Positions 1 through 5,629 of a DNA stretch of 11,219 nt are shown piece by piece. The notes under the pieces were generated by a model. It did not search any database. It saw nothing but the letters and a program-made list of their open reading frames with translations, and was not told where the DNA came from. The stretch lies in contig JAFGOB010000145.1 of assembly GCA_016926695.1 (NCBI GenBank), positions 1 to 11,219 on the forward strand. Reading direction: 5' to 3'. Numbering within the stretch: position 1 is the stretch's first letter; each line of letters begins with the position of its first letter. The translations under genes were made by a program, and so were the position numbers. The stretch comes from Dehalococcoidales bacterium. Its GTDB lineage: Bacteria > Chloroflexota > Dehalococcoidia > Dehalococcoidales > UBA3254.

Positions 1-2
1 TC

Positions 3-440
3 ACCTCCGGAAGGATGGTTCCCGCAGTTCCGGAACATTGGCTCTATACCTACCGGAACTACGGCTCTCTCAGACCGGTGTACGCAATGGGAATGAAAAT
101 CGAAATCCCATTAGTATCGACCGATAAGAAAGAAAGATTTTTATTGGATGTAAGTAGAGGGACAATCGACCTGAAAAAAGTAAAATATCAAAATCGAGCC
201 AGGCAGGTTATTATACTGGCAAGGCTCGAATTATCCGGACCGCCCCATCGCAATCCAGATGACACTGAGATTCCCGCACCTCATATCCATAGATATAAAG
301 AGGGTTTTGCCGATAAATGGGCATATCCTGTACCGGAAAATATATTCCATAATTTAGGGGACCAATGGGAGACACTCCAGGATTTCATGGCGCTTTGTAA
401 CGTTACTCAAAAACCGTCAATACGGAAGGTGATGTTGTAA
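3..440 (+). CDS. DUF6978-like protein, start uncertain, possibly 5'-partial
   Basis: I recognise this from memory as resembling the DUF6978 family. Visible motifs, numbered from the ATG at 15, are FLLDVSRG (about 42-49), YQNRAR (about 58-63), PHRNPD (77-82), PHIHRYKEGF (89-98) and DKWAYP (100-105). The biochemical function is unknown to me. The frame is open to the left edge of the window, so the gene may begin outside it. The ATG at 15 has GGAAGG directly against it with no spacer, and the ATGs at 87 and 93 have no clear ribosome binding site. The first 24 residues do not look like the family's usual N-terminus and may come from a rearrangement. The stop TAA (438-440) overlaps the ATG of the next gene by one base, which suggests translational coupling. 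I am fairly confident it is a real gene but unsure of its start. Confidence 0.7.
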   Translation, partial: TSGRMVPAVPEHWLYTYRNYGSLRPVYAMGMKIEIPLVSTDKKERFLLDVSRGTIDLKKVKYQNRARQVIILARLELSGPPHRNPDDTEIPAPHIHRYKEGFADKWAYPVPENIFHNLGDQWETLQDFMALCNVTQKPSIRKVML

Positions 441-442
441 TG
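427..442 (+). promoter_or_regulatory. Ribosome binding site and coupled TAATG start of the DUF1828 gene
   Basis: AGGTGAT (427-433) is complementary to the 16S rRNA tail and lies 6 bases before the ATG at 440. That ATG shares its A with the upstream TAA. This fixes 440 as the ancestral start of the DUF1828 gene, and so shows that the TAA at 461 is truly in frame. Confidence 0.6.
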
Positions 443-1204
443 GTAAGTGAAGTCAGAGATTAAATAGATAAATACGTTTCCTGGCTGAGAGATAAAACTG
501 AAACCAGAGAAGTTGGAGGCTATGTCGAAATAACGACTCCTTACCTTGATCGCCATAATGATTATCTTCAGATTTACCTGAAAAAAGAAGATGGATCGTT
601 TGAGCTAACTGATGACGGTTATATCATCGATGACCTCGAACAGTCAGGGTGCAAGATCATAAGCCCCAAGCGTGAACAATTGTTGAAATTAACCCTGAAC
701 GGGTTTGGTGTAAAGAAAAAAGGAAATGCTCTTACAGTATCCGCCACTCCGGAGAACTTCGCATTAAAGAAGCATAATTTAGTTCAAGCGATGCTGGCAA
801 TAAACGATATGTTTTACCTGGCTGAACCTATGGTAGCCAGTATATTCTACGAAGACGTTGTATCCTGGTTAGATGCTAACGAGATTAGATATACACCTCG
901 TGTTAAGTTCACAGGCAGATCAGGATTTGACCATAGTTTTGACTTTGTTATTCCCAAATCCAGAAGTAGGCCGGAACGCATTCTCCAAACAATAAACCGT
1001 CCAAACAAAGATTCAGCTACTTTGCTTGCGTTCGCCTGGGTTGACACCAAAGAAGAGCGGTCTCCGGAATCCAAGTCATATGCACTTCTGAATGACCAGG
1101 AACGCTCAGTTCCGCAAGAGGTAATTGAGGCACTTAGAAACTATGAAGTTACTCCAGTCCCATGGAGTCAACGGGAGAACCTCCGCACGGACTTTGCTGC
1201 ATAG
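440..1204 (+). pseudogene. DUF1828/DUF1829 protein, interrupted by TAA at codon 8
   Basis: Read from the ATG at 440 this frame is 254 codons with a single internal stop, TAA at 461-463 (codon 8). After the stop it shows strong DUF1828 features: [17 protein letters not shown] (about residues 29-45), [16 protein letters not shown] (about 54-69) and [11 protein letters not shown] (about 81-91). A DUF1829-like C-terminal half follows, with [35 protein letters not shown] and a terminal PVPWSQRE. The function is unknown. The nearest in-frame alternative starts are TTGs at 680 and 683, which would remove most of DUF1828. A C-to-T change of CAA to TAA would explain the stop. The rest of the frame is clean, so either the mutation is recent or the codon is bypassed or is a sequence error. 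The upstream DUF6978-like gene is a probable partner. Confidence 0.75.
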
Positions 1205-1256
1205 ACAGTAGGGCAGATGAATTTCCCTAATAATATTTTCCCCATGCCCCTGCCAG

Positions 1257-1341
1257 AAAGTATTCCGGACTTCTTGTCATGTTTTCAAGAAAATAACTTG
1301 GACGGCAGTGCTTGAATTTCAAAGTTTAAACGGCATTGGAA
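1257..1341. repeat. 85-bp dispersed repeat, copy A
   Basis: This segment aligns without gaps to 4289-4373, with 7 mismatches in 85 positions by my count and the first 40 bases identical. Flanking sequence differs on the left side (tgccag here, gggatt there), so the left edge is sharp. The right edge is softer, with weak similarity continuing into GACTTGAAAG. It contains a small inverted repeat, TCTTG/CAAGA. Copy A ends just before the MNT nucleotidyltransferase and may supply part of its 5' region. It could be a short mobile repeat, the end of a lost insertion element, or a conserved non-coding element. Its nature is not known. Confidence 0.8.
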
Positions 1342-1345
1342 AGAC

Positions 1346-1684
1346 TTGAAAGAACGACTGGTCAAGGAATTAGGGGATAAACTTGATTCCATAATCCTTT
1401 ATGGCTCGGTAGCAAGGAGAGACTTCGGCAAGGAAAGTGATATAGATTTACTTTTAATATCAGAGGACAAACTGCTGATAGAAAAAGCTTACGAGATAGG
1501 ATATAAAGTGGATATTAAAAACAATTCTGTCACTTCTGTTTTAATATATTCGCCTGAGGAAATAAGTAAAAACATCCAGCTTGGTTCCCCCTTTGCGAAA
1601 AATGTTATTAATGAAGGAAAAACAATTTATGACAATGGAACCTGGGAAAGATTACGCAGAAGTCTTATTAAAGCGAGCCGATAA
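1346..1684 (+). CDS. MNT-type nucleotidyltransferase antitoxin (MntA-like)
   Basis: This 112-residue protein carries the minimal nucleotidyltransferase signature GSX10DXD: G20-S21 followed by D32-I33-D34 (YGSVARRDFGKESDIDLL). Family members in HEPN/MNT pairs inactivate the HEPN RNase partner by transferring AMP to it. The length suits the family. The start is uncertain: the TTG at 1346 is the only usual start codon after the in-frame TGA at 1313, and GGAAAG (1338-1343) sits only 2 bases before it. The preceding frame (HWKDLKERL) reads like a natural N-terminal helix, so the 85-bp repeat may have replaced the original start. It overlaps the downstream HEPN fragment by 50 bases. The nucleotidyltransferase looks intact, but its partner is broken. 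Confidence 0.75.
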   Translation: MKERLVKELGDKLDSIILYGSVARRDFGKESDIDLLLISEDKLLIEKAYEIGYKVDIKNNSVTSVLIYSPEEISKNIQLGSPFAKNVINEGKTIYDNGTWERLRRSLIKASR

Positions 1685-1760
1685 AGCGTTATTTGCCGCC
1701 CAAACCCTGTTAGAAAAATGTCTTTTAGCCGATGCCATTTCCAGGGCATACTATACATAG
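1635..1760 (+). pseudogene. HEPN-domain toxin, truncated after 41 residues
   Basis: An ATG at 1635, overlapping the nucleotidyltransferase end, opens a frame of 41 codons ending at TAG 1758-1760. The peptide matches the first part of a HEPN toxin: an amphipathic helix (KDYAEVLLKRADKALFAA) followed by the hallmark DAISRAYYT. In intact members the SRAYY motif continues into a second helix and a catalytic RX4-6H motif, absent here. Just past the stop, a +1 frame reads FASVQ, which could be the degraded continuation (family pattern roughly AYYAMFxAAxALL), so a frameshift near 1755 is possible. Nothing HEPN-like is visible after about 1780. The RNase active site is lost, so this should not be a working toxin. 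Confidence 0.7.
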
Positions 1761-1773
1761 TCTTTGCAAGTGT

Positions 1774-1926
1774 TCAGCCAGTCAATTCTATGTCGTGTTT
1801 CAGGCCGAGAGACCAACCCTCCCCCGTCTCCACCAGACTTAAAACAGGTTCGATTTCAGGATCGGGCCTTTTTTTGTAACAACCCGAGCATTTAGCTTTA
1901 AAAATTTGGACCAGAAGTTCGAGGTT
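1774..1926 (-). other. Startless open frame, possible C-terminal gene fragment
   Basis: On the minus strand a frame of 50 codons runs from a TGA (1927-1929) to a TGA (1774-1776). It contains no ATG, GTG-with-RBS or other convincing start. The peptide has protein-like composition, including a CSGC pair near residues 13-16, the acidic stretch PDPEIEPV and an ending in KHDIELTG. I recognise no family. It could be the tail of a gene lost by rearrangement, or chance: the same bases can also be read as a terminator and a tRNA-like 3' end on the plus strand. Confidence 0.25.
1846..1876 (+). terminator. Rho-independent terminator candidate
   Basis: AGGTTCGAT (1846-1854) pairs with ATCGGGCCT (1861-1869) as a 9-bp stem including two G-U pairs, with a 6-base loop, followed by a run of seven Ts (1869-1875). 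It would end transcription coming from the MNT/HEPN locus, or from a former RNA gene whose 3' end may lie at 1817-1835. Confidence 0.6.
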
Positions 1927-2108
1927 TCACTGCGTCCCTGTCTCTACTATTGGCTCAGCCCAGGTGCTCCGGGGCTTACTTTTTCTCTTCGAGTATAGCT
2001 CAAGCAGCCATCCGGCAAGCTGAAGGCAAACAAGAGCCGGCTCTGGCCGAAACCGCATCTCAGTGCCAGTCCGGATTGCAGCGGGACAAAGCCGTGATAT
2101 ATCTTTTT

Positions 2109-3509
2109 TTACAGGCGCAGTTCCAGGCGCGGCTCCTGAAGCCGCTGCGGAACATTGGTTTCCTGCATGAATTTGACCAGGTATTGATGGAGATGGCGGG
2201 CTATATCATGATTTTGTCCGATTATGTTTTCCTTTTGATCAGGGTCTGATTTTAGATTATACAGCTCTGATCCTCCCGGCTGACAGTCATGCAGCAGAGA
2301 CCATTCATCAGTCGTAATTGTGGTCATAGAAGGCACCACGCACTTGCGCAGAAGGTGGTCTACCAGTTGATCGGTATCACCGGCATTGATAAAAGGACAA
2401 CCGGTAATAACATATTCACGGCCGTGTTTGGCAGGATTTTTAACTGCCGGCAATAATGATTCGCCCTCTACATAAGACGGTATTTCCTGTCCGAACAAAT
2501 CGAGAATTGTAGGCATTAAGTCAATCGCCGATGTCAATCCGTTATGTACACCAGGCTCAACGCCCGGCAAATAAACAGTGAGAGGAATAGCTGCCACTTC
2601 TTCATAAAGAGGTGAACGCGCCCAGGCTCCGGGATTGCGTGTTGTTCCGGAAGGTGCAATATTACGTTCGTTAGCAAAGACCATTTTGCCGAATATATCG
2701 TGTTCACCGAAATAGAATCCGTGATCGGTAGTGAATATAATGGCTGTGTTTTCCATCAGTCCCATATACTCCGCCTGCCTGAGAAGGTTGCCTACCCAGG
2801 CGTCTACCATACTTATTTCGCCGCAATATGTGGCATGGGCTTTTTTAAGCTTTTCCTCGGTAAACCCGGGCTCCTCTCTCCAATTCTTATAAAAAGGCAT
2901 AATAAGTTCACCATCATAACCAGGCCAGTATGGCTCGGTATAATAATGAGGCGCGTTCCACGGTTCATGGGGGTCCCAGGTATCGATATAAAGGAAAAAG
3001 TTTTCTTTATAGTTAAGAGTCAGCCATTCCATGGCTTTAGTAAACGTCTTAGGCGCGAAGCAGTCGGAATCGAGAGGATGCTGGGGGCGCCTTTCCAGCA
3101 GCTTTCTATAGGGACTGTGCGGGGGATTGTAGCCACCCTTGGCTACAAAATAGTGATCCGGTATTTCTACGAATGTGGTGAAACCGCGATCATAGTTCAT
3201 GCCGTCTCTCAGGAAGAACGGAGTATCCACAACCGCGGCAGTGTTGATATCCGCCTTATCACGGAGTAATTCGGCCAGTAAAACATGTCCGGGAGGAATT
3301 GGCGTCCACTGCATGAAAGACAGTGTCCATTTGCCGGTCATAAAGTCAGCACGGGTCGGCATTGTGGGGAACGAGGCGCCGTAATGACGATTAAAGCGTA
3401 CTGATTTCGCCGCCAGGGCATCGATGGAAGGGGTGCGGATTTTCTCATTTCCATAAACTCCTATGTCTTTACGCCTTACTGTATCCGAAACTATCCAGAT
3501 AACATTCAT
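2109..3509 (-). CDS. Sulfatase-family (alkaline phosphatase superfamily) hydrolase
   Basis: This 466-residue protein has the sulfatase fold signatures: N-terminal IVSDTVRRKDIGVYGN (metal-binding Asp9), TPSIDALAAKSVRF (26-39), DPHEPW (179-184), TTDHGFYFGEH (260-270, metal ligands Asp262/His263), IDLMPTILDLFG (329-340) and the C-terminal ELYNLKSDPDQKENI. Such enzymes hydrolyse sulfate, phosphate or phosphonate esters. The substrate cannot be read from the sequence. The nucleophile position, normally Cys or Ser in C/S-x-P-x-R, is Thr49 (TMPTR, 49-53), so it cannot be matured to formylglycine. This suggests a phosphodiesterase-like or divergent activity. No signal peptide or membrane segment is seen, so it is probably cytoplasmic. 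The start is firm: GGGGAGGTGA precedes the ATG. No sulfatase-maturating enzyme lies nearby. It is transcribed alone. Confidence 0.9.
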   Translation of the reverse strand: MNVIWIVSDTVRRKDIGVYGNEKIRTPSIDALAAKSVRFNRHYGASFPTMPTRADFMTGKWTLSFMQWTPIPPGHVLLAELLRDKADINTAAVVDTPFFLRDGMNYDRGFTTFVEIPDHYFVAKGGYNPPHSPYRKLLERRPQHPLDSDCFAPKTFTKAMEWLTLNYKENFFLYIDTWDPHEPWNAPHYYTEPYWPGYDGELIMPFYKNWREEPGFTEEKLKKAHATYCGEISMVDAWVGNLLRQAEYMGLMENTAIIFTTDHGFYFGEHDIFGKMVFANERNIAPSGTTRNPGAWARSPLYEEVAAIPLTVYLPGVEPGVHNGLTSAIDLMPTILDLFGQEIPSYVEGESLLPAVKNPAKHGREYVITGCPFINAGDTDQLVDHLLRKCVVPSMTTITTDEWSLLHDCQPGGSELYNLKSDPDQKENIIGQNHDIARHLHQYLVKFMQETNVPQRLQEPRLELRL

Positions 3510-3511
3510 TT

Positions 3512-3521
3512 GTCACCTCCC
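3512..3521 (-). promoter_or_regulatory. Perfect Shine-Dalgarno of the sulfatase gene
   Basis: On the minus strand GGAGGTGA lies a few bases before the ATG at 3509. It is a full-length match to the 16S rRNA 3' tail, which decides the start and suggests strong translation. Confidence 0.75.
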
Positions 3522-3546
3522 CGATCAACTTGTTTCACTTTTATTT

Positions 3547-3576
3547 ATTATAGCACTATAAATAGAATTATGTAGA
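3547..3576 (-). promoter_or_regulatory. Sigma-70-type promoter for the sulfatase gene
   Basis: On the minus strand a perfect -10 box TATAAT (plus-strand 3547-3552) is preceded, with an 18-base spacer, by TCTACA (3571-3576), a 4/6 match to the -35 consensus. Transcription would start near 3540, giving a leader of about 30 bases. The surrounding DNA is strongly AT-rich, as promoters usually are, but this also raises the chance of a random match. Confidence 0.45.
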
Positions 3577-3831
3577 TAAAGTATGCCCGAATGACTACGA
3601 TAAAACAGTAAAAACTCTTGTTTAAGTGTCGTTTTTACTTGAACTCCCCGTCCACAGCACCTGGATTTCTTCAAATCACACCAAACGGCGACTTTGCCGG
3701 TTCTAATTGGCTGAATAAACCGGCCCATCTGAGCAGGCATTCGTGCTATATTTGGGATATTCGCCAGGCCGGATGTAGCATCAATAATTACTTTGAATAA
3801 TTACCTGGATGTATAAACAATCGGCCGTGAA

Positions 3832-4083
3832 ATGTTGTAATTATGAAGTAAATCCAATTTTCCTGATTTTCAGGGGTGCCAAATAGAAAGAAAAACCAAA
3901 CGATTTGTGATAACGGAAAAGGGACAAAAGACCGGTATTCTTTTATCTTTAAAGGAATATGAGTCTCTAATTGAAGATTTACATGACCTGGCTGTTATCG
4001 CTGAACGGAAGAATGAACCATCCGAACCGTTAAGCGTTATTAAAAAGAAGCTTCTACGCCAATGGAATACCGGGTCGAAGTAA
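3832..4083 (+). pseudogene. Phd/YefM-type antitoxin with two early stop codons
   Basis: The frame from the ATG at 3832 to the TAA at 4081-4083 is 83 codons with stops at codon 3 (TAA, 3838-3840) and codon 5 (TGA, 3844-3846). After these it reads through cleanly and matches the Phd/YefM family: SKSNFPDF, then RFVITEKGQKTGILLSLKEY, the core of the DNA-binding antitoxin fold, followed by a charged C-terminal tail (about residues 60-83) of the kind that wraps the toxin. I see no good ATG or GTG after the stops that would restore the N-terminal segment. Both stops could come from C-to-T changes (CAA to TAA, CGA to TGA). Whether 3832 was the original start is inference, as no strong ribosome binding site is present. 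It overlaps the RelE-like fragment by 22 bases, the usual arrangement for such pairs. Confidence 0.6.
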
Positions 4084-4139
4084 AAGAACACGCCATTAAA
4101 GAGTTAGCCAAACTTCAGCCTCCTGACTTTCTCACATGA
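4062..4139 (+). pseudogene. RelE/ParE-type toxin, N-terminal fragment only
   Basis: An ATG at 4062, inside the antitoxin's 3' end, opens a 25-codon frame ending at TGA 4137-4139. The start MEYRVEVKEHAIKELAKL is typical of RelE/ParE-family mRNA interferases or gyrase inhibitors: a first beta strand, then a helix. Family members are about 85-100 residues, and everything after about residue 20 is missing. The break falls near 4122, where the sequence changes to CCTCCTGACTTTCTCACATG and family similarity stops. That suggests an insertion or deletion junction. It is not functional as it stands. Confidence 0.65.
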
Positions 4140-4446
4140 CCGAAATTTACCTTGATTTTAGCTTTGCGAGGGATGTTTTCAGGCCTGGACTCGGTCCAGA
4201 CCACTAACAGGCATAAAATAGACCAATGGCTTTTATTTGAAAAGTAAAAATCGATAGCCTTCAATTGATTGGCACTTATTGGGGGATTAAAGTATTCCGG
4301 ACTTCTTGTCATGTTTTCAAGAAAATAATCTGGACAGCAGTGCTTGAATTTAAAAATGTACACGGCATTGGAATAAAAGGTCTGAAAGCTTAACAGCGTA
4401 GCCGGTATATGGTAGTATAAAGGCAAAATACGCGATGGAGGTCGTG
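4140..4446. other. 307-bp gap: unassigned insert-like sequence and repeat copy B
   Basis: This stretch separates the broken RelE fragment from the DUF169 gene. It contains an inverted repeat CTGGAC/GTCCAG with a 3-base loop (near 4190-4204), then the second 85-bp repeat (4289-4373), then the leader of the DUF169 gene with TATAAA at 4416-4421 as a weak -10 candidate. A 114-codon minus-strand ORF covers the block but shows no family features, and the equivalent frame in repeat copy A has a stop. It may be the remnant of a mobile element that cut the toxin. Confidence 0.45.
4289..4373. repeat. 85-bp dispersed repeat, copy B
   Basis: This is the second copy of the element at 1257-1341, in the same orientation, gap-free and about 92% identical by my count. 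The first 40 bases are identical. It lies between the truncated RelE fragment and the DUF169 gene. The two copies bracket about 2.95 kb containing the MNT/HEPN remnant, the sulfatase gene and the Phd/RelE remnant. Confidence 0.8.
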
Positions 4447-5199
4447 ATGAGTTCAGCAAGATCAGGACTAGCTATCTTCAATAAATTCAACTTTACGATG
4501 CAGCCCGTAGGAATCAAGTTTCTCCTCTTTAAGCCGGAAGGAATCGACAAGCTCGATAAAAAAATGTCCATCTGCGAGATGATACACGAGGCCCAGACGT
4601 CTCAGCCTTTTTACGCTGCACTGGACAACTTCACCTGCGTGGAACCGATTCTTACCGGCATGGTGGAAAGCGATCCGGTTTTTGAAAGCGGGCATATCGG
4701 CCAAAGCCTGAAAATCTTCGAGGAAGCCAGGGCCAACCGGCGGCTGTACTATTACATCACCAAACTGGAGAAGAACAGCGTCAATTTCGTCGCTTTTTCC
4801 TCCCTGGACAAACTGACCTTCGATCCGGACGTCCTGATCCTGTCCGCCAATCCGGTGCAACTGGAGGTCATCCTGAGGGCATTGTGCTTCGCCACCGGAA
4901 AGATGTGGACCAGCAAAGGTACGCCGGTTATAGCCTGCTCCTGGCTGACCACTTACCCCTATATCAGCGGAGAGGTAAACTACCTCATCACGGATGTTTC
5001 TCACGGTATGAGGGCCAAGCAGATTTATCCCCCGGGTACGATACTGATCTCCATCCCCTACGATAAGATTGATACTCTTATCAGCGGGCTGGAAAAGATA
5101 GACTGGGACCCGGCCATGTTCCGCGAAGGGAGGGAGGCCCACGACCGTCTGTTCAGTGAGACCAACGAGGCGCTCCACCGCAAACTGGAGTCGCAGTAA
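4447..5199 (+). CDS. DUF169-family protein
   Basis: I recognise this as a DUF169 (PF02596) protein, a widespread family of unknown function in anaerobes and archaea. Supporting features, numbered from the ATG at 4447, are PVGIKFLLF (20-28), a first Cys (ICEM, Cys43), NFTCVEP (Cys64), FDPDVLILSANP (125-136), LCFATGKM (Cys147) and ACSWLTTYPY (Cys164). The four spaced cysteines could bind a metal or cluster, but this is inference. I chose 4447 rather than the in-frame ATG at 4435 because GGAGGT (4437-4442) lies between them and would serve 4447. The length of 250 residues is normal for the family. No signal peptide or membrane segment is present, so it is probably cytoplasmic. It is a single-gene unit closed by a terminator at 5244-5277. 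Confidence 0.85.
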   Translation: MSSARSGLAIFNKFNFTMQPVGIKFLLFKPEGIDKLDKKMSICEMIHEAQTSQPFYAALDNFTCVEPILTGMVESDPVFESGHIGQSLKIFEEARANRRLYYYITKLEKNSVNFVAFSSLDKLTFDPDVLILSANPVQLEVILRALCFATGKMWTSKGTPVIACSWLTTYPYISGEVNYLITDVSHGMRAKQIYPPGTILISIPYDKIDTLISGLEKIDWDPAMFREGREAHDRLFSETNEALHRKLESQ

Positions 5200-5243
5200 A
5201 ACGGGAAAATATAAGAAAATACAGGTACAATTGAAAAACTTAC

Positions 5244-5277
5244 AGGCCGGACTCAATAAAAAGCCCGGCCTTGTTTT
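5244..5277 (+). terminator. Rho-independent terminator after the DUF169 gene
   Basis: AGGCCGG (5244-5250) and CCGGCCT (5265-5271) form a perfect 7-bp GC-rich stem with a 14-base loop, followed by TTGTTTTC. It lies 45 bases after the DUF169 stop codon and makes that gene a single-gene transcript. Confidence 0.75.
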
Positions 5278-5575
5278 CGATCGACCTCTAAAATCATTCC
5301 GAAGTCCTCTCGCAGCGAGATTATCTGTATTACCCACAACCACCATTTACCATGGAATAAAGTTGTAAATCCCAATTCGTCATCAAGAGGTAAAGCAGGC
5401 AGGAGGGCTGCACCATGAAGGTAATGAACTCGCCAAAAATGGGGGCCCCTCTATAGTCTGCCCCCACCCTGAGAGGCTTCGCCCCGATTGGATAAAAGGA
5501 GAATCGGTGCTCCAGCATGACATCTTCTAATGAGAACAATAGCACTAAATAGCCGTCTGGTATATACTCTCTTTA

Positions 5576-5604
5576 TTGTCACATTACTTCGAATATGGTA
5601 AACT
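5576..5604 (+). promoter_or_regulatory. Promoter of the VapBC-type module
   Basis: TTGTCA (5576-5581, 5/6 match to -35) and TAAACT (5599-5604, 4/6 match to -10) are separated by the ideal 17 bases. Transcription would start near 5611, just before the ribosome binding site GGAAG (5616-5620). Modules of this family usually repress themselves at such sites, but I see no clear operator palindrome. Confidence 0.45.
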
Positions 5605-5629
5605 TTAGTATATTTGGAAGATACTGGCA

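Larger units (their letters stand above)
1761..2108. other. 348-bp gap with no intact gene
   Basis: Between the HEPN fragment and the sulfatase I find no intact gene. The gap holds a tRNA/tmRNA-3'-end-like string (1817-1835), a terminator-like hairpin (1846-1875), the startless minus-strand frame, and a 12-bp perfect palindrome AGAGCCGGCTCT (2032-2043). A plus-strand ORF starting at 1950 runs into the antisense of the sulfatase gene and has no family features. Confidence 0.5.
3510..3831. other. 322-bp gap: sulfatase promoter and small repeats
   Basis: No supported gene lies here. The left third carries the sulfatase promoter and ribosome binding site. Further right is a hairpin GCCGGTT/AACCGGC (3696-3702/3718-3724, 15-base loop) without a T-run, and a 9-base direct repeat AATAATTAC near 3784-3804. 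Short ORFs on both strands show no family features. Confidence 0.5.
5200..5629. other. 430-bp intergenic region with hairpins
   Basis: Beyond the DUF169 terminator I find no supported gene. A 13-codon frame at 5415-5456 has AGGAGG 8 bases upstream but is too short to judge. Two perfect inverted repeats follow: TGGGGGC/GCCCCCA (5440-5446/5460-5466, 13-base loop) and CCGATT/AATCGG (5484-5489/5502-5507). Neither is followed by a T-run. The right end carries the promoter of the VapBC module. Confidence 0.5.

Noticed and set aside
461..463. Stop-codon reassignment to explain internal TAA/TGA codons
   Set aside because: TAA and TGA both end intact genes here (for example the VapB gene and the DUF169 gene), so recoding of the genetic code is not supported. 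Mutation or sequence error is simpler.
1761..1850. Complete tRNA or tmRNA gene
   Set aside because: Only a 3'-end-like string is present. No pairing acceptor strand (GGAGACG), T-loop or anticodon arm could be found upstream.
1950..2249. Plus-strand ORF of 99 codons before the sulfatase
   Set aside because: No family features, no ribosome binding site, and its second half is antisense to the sulfatase C-terminus.
3525..3740. Minus-strand ORF upstream of the sulfatase
   Set aside because: It passes through the AT-rich sulfatase promoter, and its composition is not protein-like there.
4115..4459. Minus-strand ORF of 114 codons across repeat copy B
   Set aside because: No family features. It overlaps the DUF169 start, and the same frame in repeat copy A contains a stop codon.
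4468..5346. Minus-strand ORF of 292 codons opposite DUF169
   Set aside because: It is the antisense shadow of a well-supported gene, with no recognisable domain and no suitable start signals.
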